Positions 47,701-60,546 of a stretch of DNA of 64,000 bases are shown here, in pieces; within the stretch, counting starts at the first letter, position 1, and each line of letters starts with the position of its first letter. The notes under the pieces are model-generated. The model was not told where the DNA came from. It was given only the letters and a program-made list of their open reading frames with translations, and made no database searches. This DNA is from Ectocarpus siliculosus (Eukaryota > Sar > Phaeophyceae > Ectocarpales > Ectocarpaceae): positions 2,183,428 to 2,247,427 of the forward strand of contig FN649748.1 of the NCBI GenBank assembly GCA_000310025.1, in the 5' to 3' direction. A program made the translations under genes and the position numbers.

Positions 47701-50700
47701 CACCAGGTTGCACATAGTGCTTTTTAGACCGACTCGAGCTTGGGTCCGATTGACCACCGCAAGTTGCTGGTGGACTACGAACAGAACCCACAAGATGATT
47801 GACAAGCGCTCGCTAACGCTCATGCGATCCCACACCCTTGTGACTCCTCCCACCGCCACTTACGGTGATCTTCTACGAGTGTCCTCGCTTCTGCGCTCCC
47901 CAAAGCGAGCAGCGGGGACATCGACCGCCCAGATCAGCCATTTGGTCGTTTGAGTTGTTACAGCTTTTCTCGGGGGGCCCCTTAGCCTTCCACACAGCGA
48001 GCACAGTCAAACTACATCATGTTTGACACAGGTCAAGTTTTCAGATTTCACCACGCGTGAGCGGTGTATGGGTTGGTGAGAGAATGGACGCCAGGCTTGT
48101 TGAGTGCTTGAAGGGCGAACAACACTGAAGCACATCTTGCGTCTCGTTCGGTCTTACCATTTCGCATGTAAAGCAAGCTTCGCAAGTACTTCTACTCCGG
48201 ATTTCAACGTGTGCCCTTCGACGGGTGTGTTGCGTGCGCGCCATGAATATCAAGCGCCCATCCCGTTTGTTGTGTTCTACAAACACCCCGTCCAATATTC
48301 ATTTTTGCCCCGGAGATAGCCCCTATCTCACACGAACCGCTGCCACTGCCTGCGCTGCTTATTCATCCCTCGAAGCACCTGGCTTGCTTGACCGCCGCCA
48401 ACCTACCCCGTGTGCTATCAACACACTCTGCTTTTTTTGTTGTGTATACATAAACCCATGTTGATCGCCAACACAGGTGATCTCCAACGACGTCGATGTG
48501 GAAGAGGACACTGCAGAAGAACGCATCGTCAGCGATAACTTTGGAGAAGAGGTAAGCTTTCACTTCTGTTTGTGCATACTTCGCAGTGTATTGTTAACGA
48601 AGGGGGGTGTGACGTGAACTAAGACAACAGCGGTGCTAGGCATCCCCTCGCTGCTGGTGCTGCCGGTGCTTGGAACGACCCTTGGACTGTCGCGATGTCG
48701 GTGGCCACGTACACCCACGATACTGTATCGCTCGAAAACGAGATGATTGCTCTGTTGTCGAAATATCGCGTGCACCATCGGTTACCTTGCTAAGGCTATG
48801 GTTGAGGTTGGCATTACGATTTCCCGAGGCAGCTCGTGTAGGTCTACAGCATATGGCGCTCAGGCCATAAATGGCACATTTTCGATACGGTACTGCACCA
48901 AAATGCGAAATACCCGTCACTGCCCCCCCCCGCCGTTGATGTTTCTCTCTCAGTGGTACATGCGTGCGAAAAATGAGTTCGCACAAAATCGGGAGAAGGA
49001 GCGAGCCGAGGAAGAGCGCCAAAGCCTCGCATGTGTCTTGGATGTTCTCGCAATGGAGGCGAAAACAAACAACGGAGAAGCACGAGCCAGTGGAGGAACC
49101 CAGGATGAAGGGGGAGGGGGAGCGTCAGCGGGTGGCCCTTTGTTGTCCGCTTTCACAAAGGCGCAGATCGCTCAGCAGGCGGCACTGCTGGTGAGTTGGA
49201 CGTACGTGTGTGGTCGCTACGGCCCCTCGACAAGGTTCTCTCGGTTTGGAGTGCTTGCCCATATGTCGCTGCTGTACAAATGGCGCGTTTTTAATTGTGT
49301 GGCTCCTAGTCGAATGCGGCGAACCGTTAATCAACCACCTGCAAGCTGCTTGTTAGGTCTCAACATTCCGATATTTGGCTCTGTATCTTAGTCAGCACGA
49401 AACCTTGTTGAGGGTGCTCATTTGGTTGTCTGGCAAGGTGCTACGTGAAATGGGTCGAGATTCACATGGGACCCCTGACACCCCGGGTACCTAGCGAGAG
49501 TACAGAAGCCACCTCCTCCGCTGCGTATGTTTTGCAGTTACTGGTCGTGGTTGCCTGCCAAGTCTCAGGGTCTGGGCGAAGGGGCTATCACAGTGCTTTC
49601 ACTTTCGTGCGGTACGCACCCTTACGTCGGACCCGCCCCGGATACCACGTAGACAGCAGTGTGGTACAGCCCTATAATAGTTACGTTGTGCAGGCGATGA
49701 ACTCACGAATTGGAACGAGGCGTTGAATGCTGACACAGACAGTGTGTAAATACCGGAAACGCCTAGCTCACGCACGTTCCTATACGTGTGTTTCAAGCGG
49801 CACCAACGTGCCAGTGTGAAGCATGTGTCCTACATGTGGTGGGTCGCCCCGACGCAATCTGTTCTCGTCGAGATGGTGTGCTTGGTTGTTTTTTGCTGCT
49901 GCTGCTGCTGCCCTCGCATTTCGGAATCGGGTTTGACCCCTGGAAAATGCATCCGAAACCTCCTCTTCCGTACTCTGGGAGGAAATAAATACTGTGGGCA
50001 CAATAGCTTGCGAAAACATGAAAACAAACTACATTGTTTGGCCCACAGAATCTCTCCACTCACGAATGCATAACAATTCCTAGCGTAGATAATCAGATGA
50101 AAGAAATCAGTATGGGGTGGAAAAGGTTGGTGGGCCCGATCGCTTCAACCACGAAGCTGTGTCAAATACAATAGATGGGGCTCAAGAACACTTGCCGAAA
50201 GTACAGTGCATGGAAAATACCTAAGAGTCTCGGTAATTGCAGTGAAACATGCAGTTTCAACCGCGGTGCAAACAACGGCTTCGCGACCAGACCTCTTCAT
50301 GTGCCAAAGCTACCTGTGTGGACGAATGACCCTGCAGCCTTGGATAAAGATTGCAATACATTTCCGCAAGGGATAGTCAGATGATGGATGGGTATTCTCC
50401 TTTGTTTTGGCGCGAGCTGGCTATTTGCTGCCAAGGAAGCCGTGCACGAACAATGCTCAAGCCAGAGAGGGGTGGTTTCACGTTTTTAGCGTAGTCGCCT
50501 GCTGGAAGTCCGTTGGACTTTGCTGGAGGTCTTAGAGTTAGGGTTTCTACTCTCTAAAGCCGATCTCTACCGCTGTGGAAAGTTGCACTACGTAACCGTG
50601 AAGAAAAAATGTTCGTTTATTTTTCGGATCTGCAGCATCTGCAACCCTGCTTCAGGAAATGTCCCAGGACCCTGTTTCTGGGCTCGTTGTACGTTCTTGC

Positions 50701-53700
50701 GACAGGGGCAACGGTCTTGCAAGGCCAACCCCCATATATTGTACCTTGAAAGTTCAGCTCCATGCTGCACTCCAGGTTTTCAACGTAGAGGTGTTTACTT
50801 CGTCTTCCCCATCTCGCGGGAATCGTTATCCTTGCAAGTCGACAGTTTCAGACAGCAGGGCCTACTTTTTTACGTTGGGGGGTTGTGCGTTCGCACTGAA
50901 ACTGTTTGTATGACACGGGCAGCTGCTGACGAAATGTGCTGTTCCAGCCAGCAGCATCGGCTGCACCGCAGAAGATGCAGCTGCTAGTTGTGGTACACGG
51001 GACGAAACCGACCCACCTGAGTGCTTTCTTTCGAAGGTCTTTGTGCCTGCCTGCCAAACGCCTGGCCCTCCTTACACGCTCTTGTCTTCCCAACCTGCCC
51101 GCGCGGCCGACGCAGGCCCCGTGCGACGATGAGAGGATTGCCCGTGAGCTTGAGGAGGCTGACCGGGCTCAGGCTGAAGAATTTTCCCAGCAAGCGAAGA
51201 AGGATGAGGACCTGGCGCGAGAGCTGCAGCGTCTAGACGAAGCCGAGGCTGAGGAGAAGGCTGCCGCGGACGCGATAGCTCGCACTAGGCGGCCCCGGGC
51301 AAAGAGCAAGGGATCCGGAGGGCGGAGCGGCCATGATGCCAGAGGCGGCGGCGAGGGCGGCGGCAGCGATGCAGGCAAGGGGAGCGGTGGTGGTGCAAAG
51401 AATCGGGGGCGGTTGCCGACGGGAGGTTGCCGGCGAAGCGGTTCTGCTTCCTTGCCACCGGCGCTTGCAGCCGACGGTTTCGGCGGCGCGGAAATGGAGG
51501 GGGTGGAGGGCACGTGCACGGGGGGCGGCGGCAGTCGACCGAGTGGGAGCGGGGGCAGCGGGGCTAGCAAGGCTGCCTCATCTTCATCGTCGGAAACGAA
51601 GGATACACAGATGAAGAGGATGAAGACGCAGCAGGAGGAGAAGAACAAGAAGACCGAGAAGAGTGAGACAGGGGACGTCGACGGCGGTGCTCGGCGTTAC
51701 CTGGACTCTACAGGTCTGACGTCAGATGAGGAAAGCATCGGCGACGATGAAACCAACGACGCAGATTATGTAGACGCTGAGGAGAAGAGAGAGGTTAGGA
51801 GGAAGAGGGTGAGGTCCACGCCTCCCAAGCATGGACCTAGAGCATCAAGCGCAAGCCCTTCCACTAGCACAAGCAGCCCTTCTGCTCGCGCTCGTACGAG
51901 CAACCCGACCGTTCGCCCGGCCAGCAGCCCTGGTGATGGCGGCGTTGGCGGCGTCGATGTTCGGCAGGGGAGAGGTGGAGGAGCGTCCGGTTCTACAACG
52001 GAGAACGACGGCTGCCGGGGTGATGACGATAGCGTCCTAGGCGGTACTGCCAGAGGGGCCGAGAGAAGGAGCGGGGGCGGTGCCAACGGCGGAGGCGGTG
52101 GACCACTTGTCAACGGCAACGGCAATGTCAGTACCGCTTCAAGCATCGGCGGGTTCACACCTACTGTTGCTGTCTCCGACTCTGCCGTCTCATCTGCAGC
52201 CGGACGCGTAGCTTCTGTCAGTTCCAGCAGTGCACGGGTTGCGGCGAAGTCGAGTCACTTAGATCTCGGAATTGATCCAGACCAAAAGGTGGAAAAGGAA
52301 GAAGATTCGCGGGACCCCGGCAGGAGCGAGGTCATTAGGGCTGGAAGCGGAGGCGGACAGAGTGGCAAAAGAAAGGGGGCCGGAGGCAGTCCAGAGGGAG
52401 GGGTGAACGATACGAACGGTTGTGAGTTCAGCAATGCGAACGGCAGCAGTCAGCGATCGCAGACCCCTGATTCTGGGTCTCGATTGAAACAGACCAAAAA
52501 CACGAAACCGCGGCAAAGCAATGGCGGCGGGAGTGCCAACGGGGGCAAAGGTGGCAGCGGGAGTGTCAAGGGGGGCAAAGGGAGTGCCAACGGGGGAAAA
52601 GGTGGCAGCGGGAGTGTCAACGGGGGCAAAGGTGGCAGCGGTAGCGCGAGTCGCAGGAACGAAGAGACCGGTACCAAGCGACGACCGGATGCGCCTGGAT
52701 TTGCTTCAAACGCAATCAAGACCAAGACTACTCCGAAGCCGGGCAAGACCGGTAAGGGCGGTGGGTCTGGTGCCATTGGCGGTGGTAGCCATCACGCCGT
52801 TAGCGGCGGTGTGAGCGAGTGCATTGTCAGCGGGAGCGTCCGGAAGCCGCTGGTGACGCCCGGAATTCCTCCAAGCTCGGACAATACCAAGATTACTACT
52901 ACGAAGCGGTGCAAGACGGGCAAGGGCGGTGAGGCCGGTACCGTTGGCGGCGGCAGCAGCAGCAGGCCGTCGATGTCACCTGGATTTGCCTCAAGCGCAG
53001 ATAACCCTGATACCACTCTGAAGCAGGGCAAGAGCGTCAAGGACGGTGAGGGCGGTACCCTTCGAGGTGGCAGCCATGCCGGGGGCAAGGGTGGCAGCCA
53101 CAGCGGGAGAAACAGGGACGAAGAGACGGGTGCCAAGCGGCCGCCAGAGACGCGCAGCGATGACACCGGTAGCGGTGGTAGCGGCGAGCGCGCCAACCGG
53201 GTCGTCGTCCACAAGCAGCGTCCATCAAACACGGACGAGGCCAAGATTATCACGAAGCAAGACGGCGGCGGTGGTGGAAACGGCAGTGGCGGCGATACCG
53301 AGGATGAATTTAGCCTATTGGCGAACAACCGAGGAGTAGCAGGAGGAGGAGTAGAGCAAGCCAGCGGGCCGGGTGGTGGAAGCAAGAAGAACGGCGATAG
53401 GGAAATCGATGAGCCGCCGAACACGGAGGATTCAGACGTGATTCGTGACGATGACCCGGAGGACGACATCTGCGTGTTGAACATTTCCGTTGACGGACGT
53501 GCGGAGAGCATCCTTTCCCCCAACAGAGCGGCAACGCCCCAGGTAGGGCCAGAGGTAGCAGCGGGTGTGGCGTTCAAGCCGATGGCGTCAGAATCGACGT
53601 TGGTCCGGGCGTCGAAGGCAGCCACCACGGCAGCGGTGAAAACGGCGTCTCGCCGCCGGCACGTGATGGGGGGAAAGCAGCCCAAGAAAACAAAGGAACA

Positions 53701-54718
53701 AGGTGGGGGCGCTGACGGCGCTGGAGGCCGTGGTCTGCGCGCTTCCGCTGCTGCTGCTCGTGGTGGTGGTGGTGGTGGTGGTTGTGGGGGTGGGGGTGGG
53801 GGTGCTGCTGCTGGTGGTGCTTCTGGTGCTGGTGCTGCTGCTACAGGGGAGTCTCCTGGTGCGAGGGTGAAGCGTGGAGGACGTGGTGAACTGTCTTGTT
53901 CCGACTCTGATGGCGCCGCGGATGGAAGGTGGGGTACTTGCGTCCAGTGGCCTTTTATGAACTTGTTCTACGTTTGTGGGGTCCGGGAGGTGACAAACTC
54001 TGTGGTTTTACCGTATTTTAGGGTCGGGGACAATGGGGACGGGAGATGCGGTCTTCATCTGTTTCCGAGATTCGTTGTTGTTTGTCTCGTATTGCCAGGC
54101 AGTGCTGGCCCTCCATAGGGTTTTGCAAGCCACACCCGAACCTTGCCGAATCAGCCAGCGCGTAGTGGCGATACGATACCCAATATCCGCGGTCCCAGGT
54201 CAGCGCTGACAATATCGAGTTTAGAGTGCGGCCGACAAGATGAGTAGCGACGCCCTGGTGGAGCACACCGATGTTTCGGCAAGACAGAGTCGGCCAGAAA
54301 ACTGCATTTTCGCCACCTTTTGTGGCACGAATTGCGTGTTTTCGGTAAACTGTAACGCCCAGGATAGACGTTATTTTCTTAAACCTCATCTACCACCCGC
54401 GAGCCCACCTTGATCAGACTCCGCATATACTTCGAATATTTATGTCTCATGACCAGTTTCCTACCAAGGTCTTGTTCAATTTTTCTAACCTCCCCGGTCC
54501 CATCAGCGCGCAACAATCCTACTCTGTTCCGTGATTTCGAATCTACCCCATCACGAGACTCATCCGTCCGTGTGGTTCTGATATCAGCACTCCTCTGCGT
54601 GTTCTTTTCTTGCCATTGTTTTGGCGGCAGGCGCCAAGGTGACCAGGGAAACTCCTCCATTGCACGGGCGCTCCCGGCAGACGTGGAGGTTTTCGATTTG
54701 ACGATTGGCGATGACTGA
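44715..54718 (+). CDS. Large RING-H2 E3 ubiquitin ligase with candidate MIU and SUMO-interacting motifs, 6 exons
   Basis: Exons 44715-45241, 47111-47213, 48477-48551, 48954-49190, 51116-53928 and 54631-54718 join in phase to 1280 aa. Residues 1-138 are acidic and Gly-rich. A basic run (VKRQKKTQKK, about 138-147) may be a nuclear signal. A RING-H2 finger spans 151-193 with ligands C151, C154, C170, H172, H176, C179, C190 and C193; it is interrupted by intron 1. Residues 236-270 are helical. Two similar helices, DDERIARELEEADRAQAEE (318-336) and DEDLARELQRLDEAEAEE (344-361), resemble MIU ubiquitin-binding motifs. Residues about 375-1250 are Gly/Ser/Lys-rich and repetitive. DDICVLNIS (about 1097-1105) and the extreme C-terminus VEVFDLTIGDD resemble SUMO-interacting motifs. 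The layout recalls RNF168 or SUMO-targeted ligases, probably nuclear (inference). No close homologue was recognised. Confidence 0.85.
45517..45602 (-). repeat. Dispersed repeat, copy C (diverged)
   Basis: In inverted orientation this carries ACAGAAAGACTACCCGTTCGAGATATA, TGTGGTGAAGTCTTTTCAGTAAGTGG and ACCGACTGG. It therefore matches copies A and B along their length with more substitutions. It lies in intron 1 of the RING ligase gene. Confidence 0.7.
52525..53115 (+). repeat. Coding tandem repeats inside the RING ligase
   Basis: From about 52530 to 52648 a 30-bp unit encoding GGKGGSGSVN is repeated about four times with near-identical DNA. It is followed by about three degenerate units of roughly 45 codons, each with PGFAS or PGIPP, then TGKGG/VKDGE and a GGGS cluster. 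Such repeats expand by slippage or unequal exchange and encode a disordered linker. Confidence 0.75.
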
Positions 54719-55401
54719 GCGTGGCGATGATTAGACTGGGCGTGGCTGCCGTTGCTGCCTTGTCTCTCGATCAACATTCCGGCGGGGGCACGGGCATAGC
54801 GAACAGAGGTTTCACACCCCGTGACGGATTATTGTCGGCTTTGTAGCGACGTTGTTGACTTGACATTCGCCTGCGGTAGGGCCAGTGCTCAGGTCGAAGT
54901 TTAGCCGGCCACGCATGGGCCGCGCACGCTGAAGCCTCGGGTAGCGACGTCTTTGTCAGAGCTGGAAACTGGAAAGAACGGGGGTCGTACGGCCGAGGGA
55001 GATCGGAGGAAAACAATGCCGTCGTGCTTTCGGTTGGTTGTTGAGGATGGGAACACAGGAGCAAGCAAGAGCTGGGAGCTCTGCTGTTGGGGTGGCGTGT
55101 GTGTGTGAAAAGTTGTTGCTATTTTGTTTTCTAATTTATGGTGTTGGCGGGAGGAGGGCGGAGGGGCTTTCAGCACCGTGGGTATCGTGTGTGTGTGTTT
55201 GTGTGAGTGGTGTGTGCCCATTTTTTGTATCGTCCTGCAGCAGGCTGTGAGTGCATACTGGGTGCCTCCCATCAATGAAACCGGCAATGGGTGTGTCATG
55301 TCGATGGCCAACGCTCTCTTGTGAGTTTGTGTTGCGGTCGTCACGCATGTGGTCTTGAGAGCGGATGCTGGGTGGTGCTGTCTAGCTGTGCCGGTTTTGA
55401 T

Positions 55402-55444
55402 CTCGAGACAGGTGATCTGGAGACAGGTGATCTGGAGACAGGTG
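55402..55444 (+). repeat. 15-bp tandem repeat, three copies
   Basis: GAGACAGGTGATCTG occurs almost three times in tandem (55405, 55420, 55435). Confidence 0.85.
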
Positions 55445-58400
55445 TGGTTGTCGTGCCGGTTGTGGTTCTGTTGTTCGATCCCACTCGTTATTTTGTGTAC
55501 TTTCCTGCGAATCACATAGACCAAGCGTCGACGAAAGTCAGATGCTGCAATAGAACAAAGAGCACCAGTCCCTCCCTACCAGCAGCGTGATCTTTGCAGC
55601 GCACCAAACCCCGAGATTGCCACGGCCGGTTCTGTTGTAGTGATGGAGCAGGCAGACTGCTACGGAAGGTAGATGTTGCATTTTAGCTACCATTTAGTAA
55701 CTTTGCTTGCCGCCACGGACGTTGTGCTCAAGGCGTTGCGGTCGTTGGCGCATCGGCGACTTGCTTCTTGCCGCCCTCTGCGGCGACGTTTGCCTCGTTG
55801 GCGTTGGTTCAGGTGTTTGTGAACGCAATCGGTTCTGTCATGTGGTGTCTGTTTGCCGCTCCATACAAGCATGGCGTTGTTTTGAACGATAGTGTACGAT
55901 TGTTGTTGTTGATGTCTTTGTCTTGACTTGTGTGTGCGTATTTAACATAATGTTGTACGATGTGTGCTTGTGTGTTCGTTGTCATATCATCGCGTGATTC
56001 AATTTTCATGTCATTTTTTGCGCACTTTATTTTTTCTGCGCAATGTATGACGCTGTATTTGTATTCTCGTTGGAATGTAGACTGTGCCACATTTGAATCC
56101 TTTTTGGAGGTGAGTGCGAGGCGGCGGAGTGCTCTTCAGTGTTTTTTGTTCGTATAGGTCGCCCACGAAAAAGTTGGAAGACGTCAAGCACACGTGATTC
56201 TGAGAGGATGGTACTAATGTATAAAGAGGAACGGGGGTTGTTTGGGTTTGGACGGACACGGTGTTGTCATCGTCTCGGCAACGAGCAAGACTTTGCACCC
56301 TTTGCCCAGTGTTCTCCAAACGGCTCGGTGACACGGACGTGAGGCCATATGGGTGTATGTGCGTGTAGAACGGTTGACGTTGGTGGCGGAGCAGGGATAT
56401 GGGTATCGGTAGTTGGCAGAGTTCCTGTGGAAGACAAACCAGCGGCGAAAAGCTGCACCGGAAGCAAGGGCCAGGTGTCTTGGCGAATGTTGAAACACAA
56501 ACAAGCACGATTCTACGGACGTTCCAGGTACTTGAACGTGTCACCACTACATGCTTGCCAAATCGGCATCATTGGCTGGCGCGTGTGTGCTTCACATGCA
56601 ATTTTCACACAATCGTGGTTCAAGCCTTTGACGTACCCCGCGAAAGTGATACCGAGAGCGCCATCGACGGCTCGTCTTTCATAAGTTCTTTTGAGTGCGT
56701 GGCGCATAGCCTGAGAAGGCACCAGGACACATGCATAGGTAAAAACAGGTGTAGTCGCCACAACCACGGACTGAGCTCAGCCGAAGATGGAATACCTAAA
56801 CCACGGGGAACTTTCTCCTTGGCAGACAGAACATCTGACAAAGGCCGCAATGCCCCTTGAGAACGCCCCGGGGGCGGAGTTGTTGTTGTTGTTGTTGTTG
56901 TCTTCACACTAAAAGTCGATCCGGTCTCCCCTCAGTACCTTCTGATGTCCGTCGGTACTGGTCCAACTGACGCGGACGCCTTCCGTGGTCACAAGTCAAC
57001 TACGCACAAAGAGGGGGCACACCTTTCTAGGAAAATAAAATAAAGGACCCCAGAAAGAGTCCTCCGAGGCGCGATTTGTTTTTTACCCGACCAAACGAAA
57101 AAGAAAACCCACCGTGATACAGACGATGACCCCAGGTCAAGAAATACTCTTAGAAAAAATGAAGTTATCACAGATTGACCACCTGGTTCGGGACAACGCC
57201 CCAATCCAAGGGATACAGGCGGTGTTATTTTCGTGATGGAACGACCCGTGGCAATCTCAAAGGGAAATGGGACAACCGTTGCGGAAACATAAAAACGCCT
57301 CGAAAAGTCCCCCGAGGCGTTGCTCGGTGAGGCAGGGACTAGTCAAGATCTAAGAGAGCTTTGTTTTCGAAACCGTTTTCTAGTTTTTTTCCGGTCATCT
57401 CTCTTGTGCTTCCTGCAAATGAAGAATTCAAAACCTGCGGTTTTCGGAACCAATGGGCAAGGAATCGTATCGCTTGATGCTTGGTGAGTCTTGTGGTACC
57501 GTGCAGCGTTTAGGTATTGGACACCCGCAGATTCTTGTAACATTCGTACATACATAACTCGTACGTCCACAGGCAGGAGCACCCAGATGTTTGCTCCTTG
57601 TTGAAGGAAAAAGCTTCATCTTGACAAAACAACGACAACGAAAACAACAACGACGATGACAACGACAACAGCAAACGACAACGACAACGACAACGACCAC
57701 GGCGATGACGGCACCACCTACAAGAAAAACAATAATACAGGTAGCCGTCCTCTGACGCTATGGATTCATTGCTCATCTATCTTAGACTCTTTTCTCAGAT
57801 AGAGATGGATTCGTTGTGTTATATTAAGAAAATAGAAAAAAATAACAACAGTAGTGATGTCAGAATGAACGACCTGGATTTCGTTGAACACCCCGCGAGC
57901 TCCTTCTCATATTCTATTAAGCATCGCCCCGGAACGAAGTCGAAGGTAGGGCCGCGGAACAACAACAAACCGCCTCCGGGTCTCTCGAGGTTTTGTGCTC
58001 CCCTGGAATGGTATTCGGGAGGCGGGGGGCGTTCTCATGGAAGCGAGTTTTCTCTTGAGGGGATGCTATGGCGTACCACCTATCGTACATGCACACCCAC
58101 TTCACAACATTGTGCCGTCTATCCCTGGGGGTGGGGGCCTAAACGACAAACAAGAACATCGAAATCTCGTTCACTCCTTCACGGCACATTGGTTCCATTT
58201 GGTTTCGCCGCGCACCAGGCAAAAATCACACTAACACCACCCTACACGAGCTTTGCCTCTTGCAGTAAGGGTGCTTCTTATCGACCAATAAAACACGAAA
58301 AAAAAAACGAAACCGTTTTTTCTTGAACACATATGGAGGCGTTTTTGAACGAAAGCGTGAAAAGAAGGAGCCCGGTTTTTTTGGGGCTTGCTACTTAAAC

Positions 58401-58653
58401 GAATTCGTGTTTTTGACAGAAGCATGGGACAAGCGCACCGCAGGCGCTGTAACATCACTGAGAACACTAGAAAGACCTGCCAGACTCACGTCCAGGTCTG
58501 TTGTGGAGATGGACAAGCGGCAGAAGCGGCGTTGAGTCCGTTCTTGGTCCAAAACTAGACATTGCGTGGTGCTCTCGTCTTCAACTGCTGCTGTTGGTGC
58601 TGGGGAAATTTTTTCGATCACACATAGCAAACACGGAAACAGTAGAACGAGTA

Positions 58654-58937
58654 CAGCAGCAGCAGCAAGACCTCCAAAGCGCTGATTCCTTCGGTTCGGC
58701 TGTCTATATGATACCATCTCCCGGCGCCGTGCTGCTTCGTGGGTATTGAGTGCTTGGGTGCTGCTCAATAAGGTGTGTGAGAGACGTGTGCCACCTCACC
58801 AAAATGCCGTTGGAAAAATTGCGGCGAGATGATGTGTTTTTGGTCGGGCACATCAACATCAATCCACGGCGTCACGCAGCAGTAGAGCAACAGGGCCTCC
58901 AACACGCTAATTCTTTCGGATTGGCCATCTATATGAT
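58654..58937 (+). repeat. Diverged direct duplication, about 220 bp apart
   Basis: The segments at about 58654-58712 and 58875-58937 share CAGCAG, CCTCCAA, GCT(G/A)ATTC, TTTCGG/CTTCGG and CTATATGAT in the same order. Read in frame they encode similar peptides, DLQSADSFGSAVYMI and GLQHANSFGLAIYMM. They may be remnants of a duplicated coding segment; neither is part of a supported gene. Confidence 0.6.
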
Positions 58938-60470
58938 GCTGGCCGTCAGCGCGGCTGCCGCCCTATGATTGTTGAGCTCGTCTACCTTTGGGTAGGTGGT
59001 GGTCAAAGATGGGAGTCGCAACCGTGAAAAATGAGCTGGCAAACTGAAGAAATCGCAAGCAACACCCAGGTTGCGACACTCTGCCGTGCGCCTGTTGTTG
59101 CTAAAAACTGAAAACAGCAGGCCGGGTGGACGGGATCTTTCTAAGTGTGTTGTCCTCTGTGCCGGGTGCTGCTTATTGCGCTTTTATCGCTGCTCTATGG
59201 TGAGCAATACCATGTCAACCTGTTGTGTGCCGAGCAAAGCGTGTATTCAGGGAAGGAAACGTGCTTTTTTTTATGACATCACGAAAAGAACAAGCAAAAA
59301 AAAGTCGGGTTTTCTTTCAACCGTTCCGTTTAAAAAAGAACGATTTCGACGTTGCGTTAACAATAACCCTAATAGTTCATCTATCGCACTGCCGTTTGAA
59401 ACCACCAAGAAGGGGTGCTTCCCCAACCAACGTCGTGCCACAGCCACCGTTTTGACCCTCATGCAGGCCCACACAGGGCCATGGAAGAAGGAAACCCACT
59501 CACACCATTTCGCCATCAGGCAGTGTTGGGTTAATCCTTCCGCGTTTCTGCGCACAATATGGGGAGAAAGAAACCCGGCAGTTAGAGCGGGATTGGAAGG
59601 GGGAAAAATAGAGAGAGGTAATCAGCGAATGCCAGAGAAAATCGCCTACAGTGGAACTGAGGGCCGACAAAATATTCCCATCATCGGACTTGCAATACCG
59701 ACGCTGGCCGCCCGGGTCGACCATGCTGCGCTGGGATGGCAACATGAACATATACAAACGTACATAAAATGGAAGTGGGGATCTTAACAAAGGCTCCCAA
59801 CTACTCGACGTTTGTCAAAGACGATTTTCCCTTCAAGCACTAGACTATGTAGCATCTGCCGGCTGACACGTGTGACCAATACAGCTGGATGGTGCCGGCC
59901 ATAGGCCGCACCAGGACCTGCACCTGGCAAACCTACATATTCCGTAGTGGTGTTGCTTTGAGGGCGCATCCAAATGAACGGACGTTCTCCGCACGGTGTC
60001 ATGTGCCATACCGTCCGACCTCCGGCCTGCCCTCCGGCCTGCTCCCCATGATCAACAGGTAGGCGGTCAACATTTTGGTAAACGTCCGTGTGTTTCATCG
60101 GCTCCTGGGGCTGCCCCATACAGGATCCATCGACTTCCCTGAACACGGCCCATTCTTTCAGCAAGTACAAGCCTTGAAAACTTCAACGTCAACGTTGGCC
60201 TGTTTCGCTTCCTCAGAGGTTGGAGTGCTCCGTAGCGCCCAGCAGCGAATAAAACATCGTGCGAGCGTCCTGATCAACATTCCTTGTCTCCCGAAATCCC
60301 TCCCTGCACGTCGTTGATGTCCCTGCACGTCGTTGAAGGCTGTGTGGAAAAGGTAAATCGGATATGTACCTAGAAGTGCCTTGGTCTTGGCTTTTACTTG
60401 AAACAAGGGCGATCGACGCGACGATCGATGGGGCGACGGCGGCGCGATCGACGAAGGCGGCCCAAGGCCG

Positions 60471-60546
60471 CCCTATCGACCGACCGACCGACCGACCGAC
60501 TGACCGACCTAACCCAACCCTACCCTACCCAAACCTACCCAACCCT
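60471..60546 (+). repeat. (CGAC)n array followed by CCCTA/CCCAA tract
   Basis: About seven CGAC-type units (60475-60508) pass directly into a degenerate CCTAACCCAACCCTACCC series (60509-60546). This resembles telomeric complement and is short and interstitial. Confidence 0.8.

Noticed and set aside
50936-51115. In-frame extension upstream of the ligase exon 5
   Set aside because: The frame is open, but a proper acceptor (GACGCAG) lies at 51115. Joining there keeps phase with exon 4 and starts exactly at the charged helix. The extension has no conserved character.
57292-57320. Hairpin ACGCCTCG...CGAGGCGT as a terminator
   Set aside because: Intrinsic terminators are a bacterial feature and no gene ends here. 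It is a simple inverted repeat in nuclear DNA.
57760-58326. 188-codon open frame starting with ATG
   Set aside because: No domain or splice partners, and its composition matches the AT-rich surroundings. Probably chance.
59071-59787. 238-codon open frame
   Set aside because: Starts at TTG, contains no domain and has no supporting neighbours.
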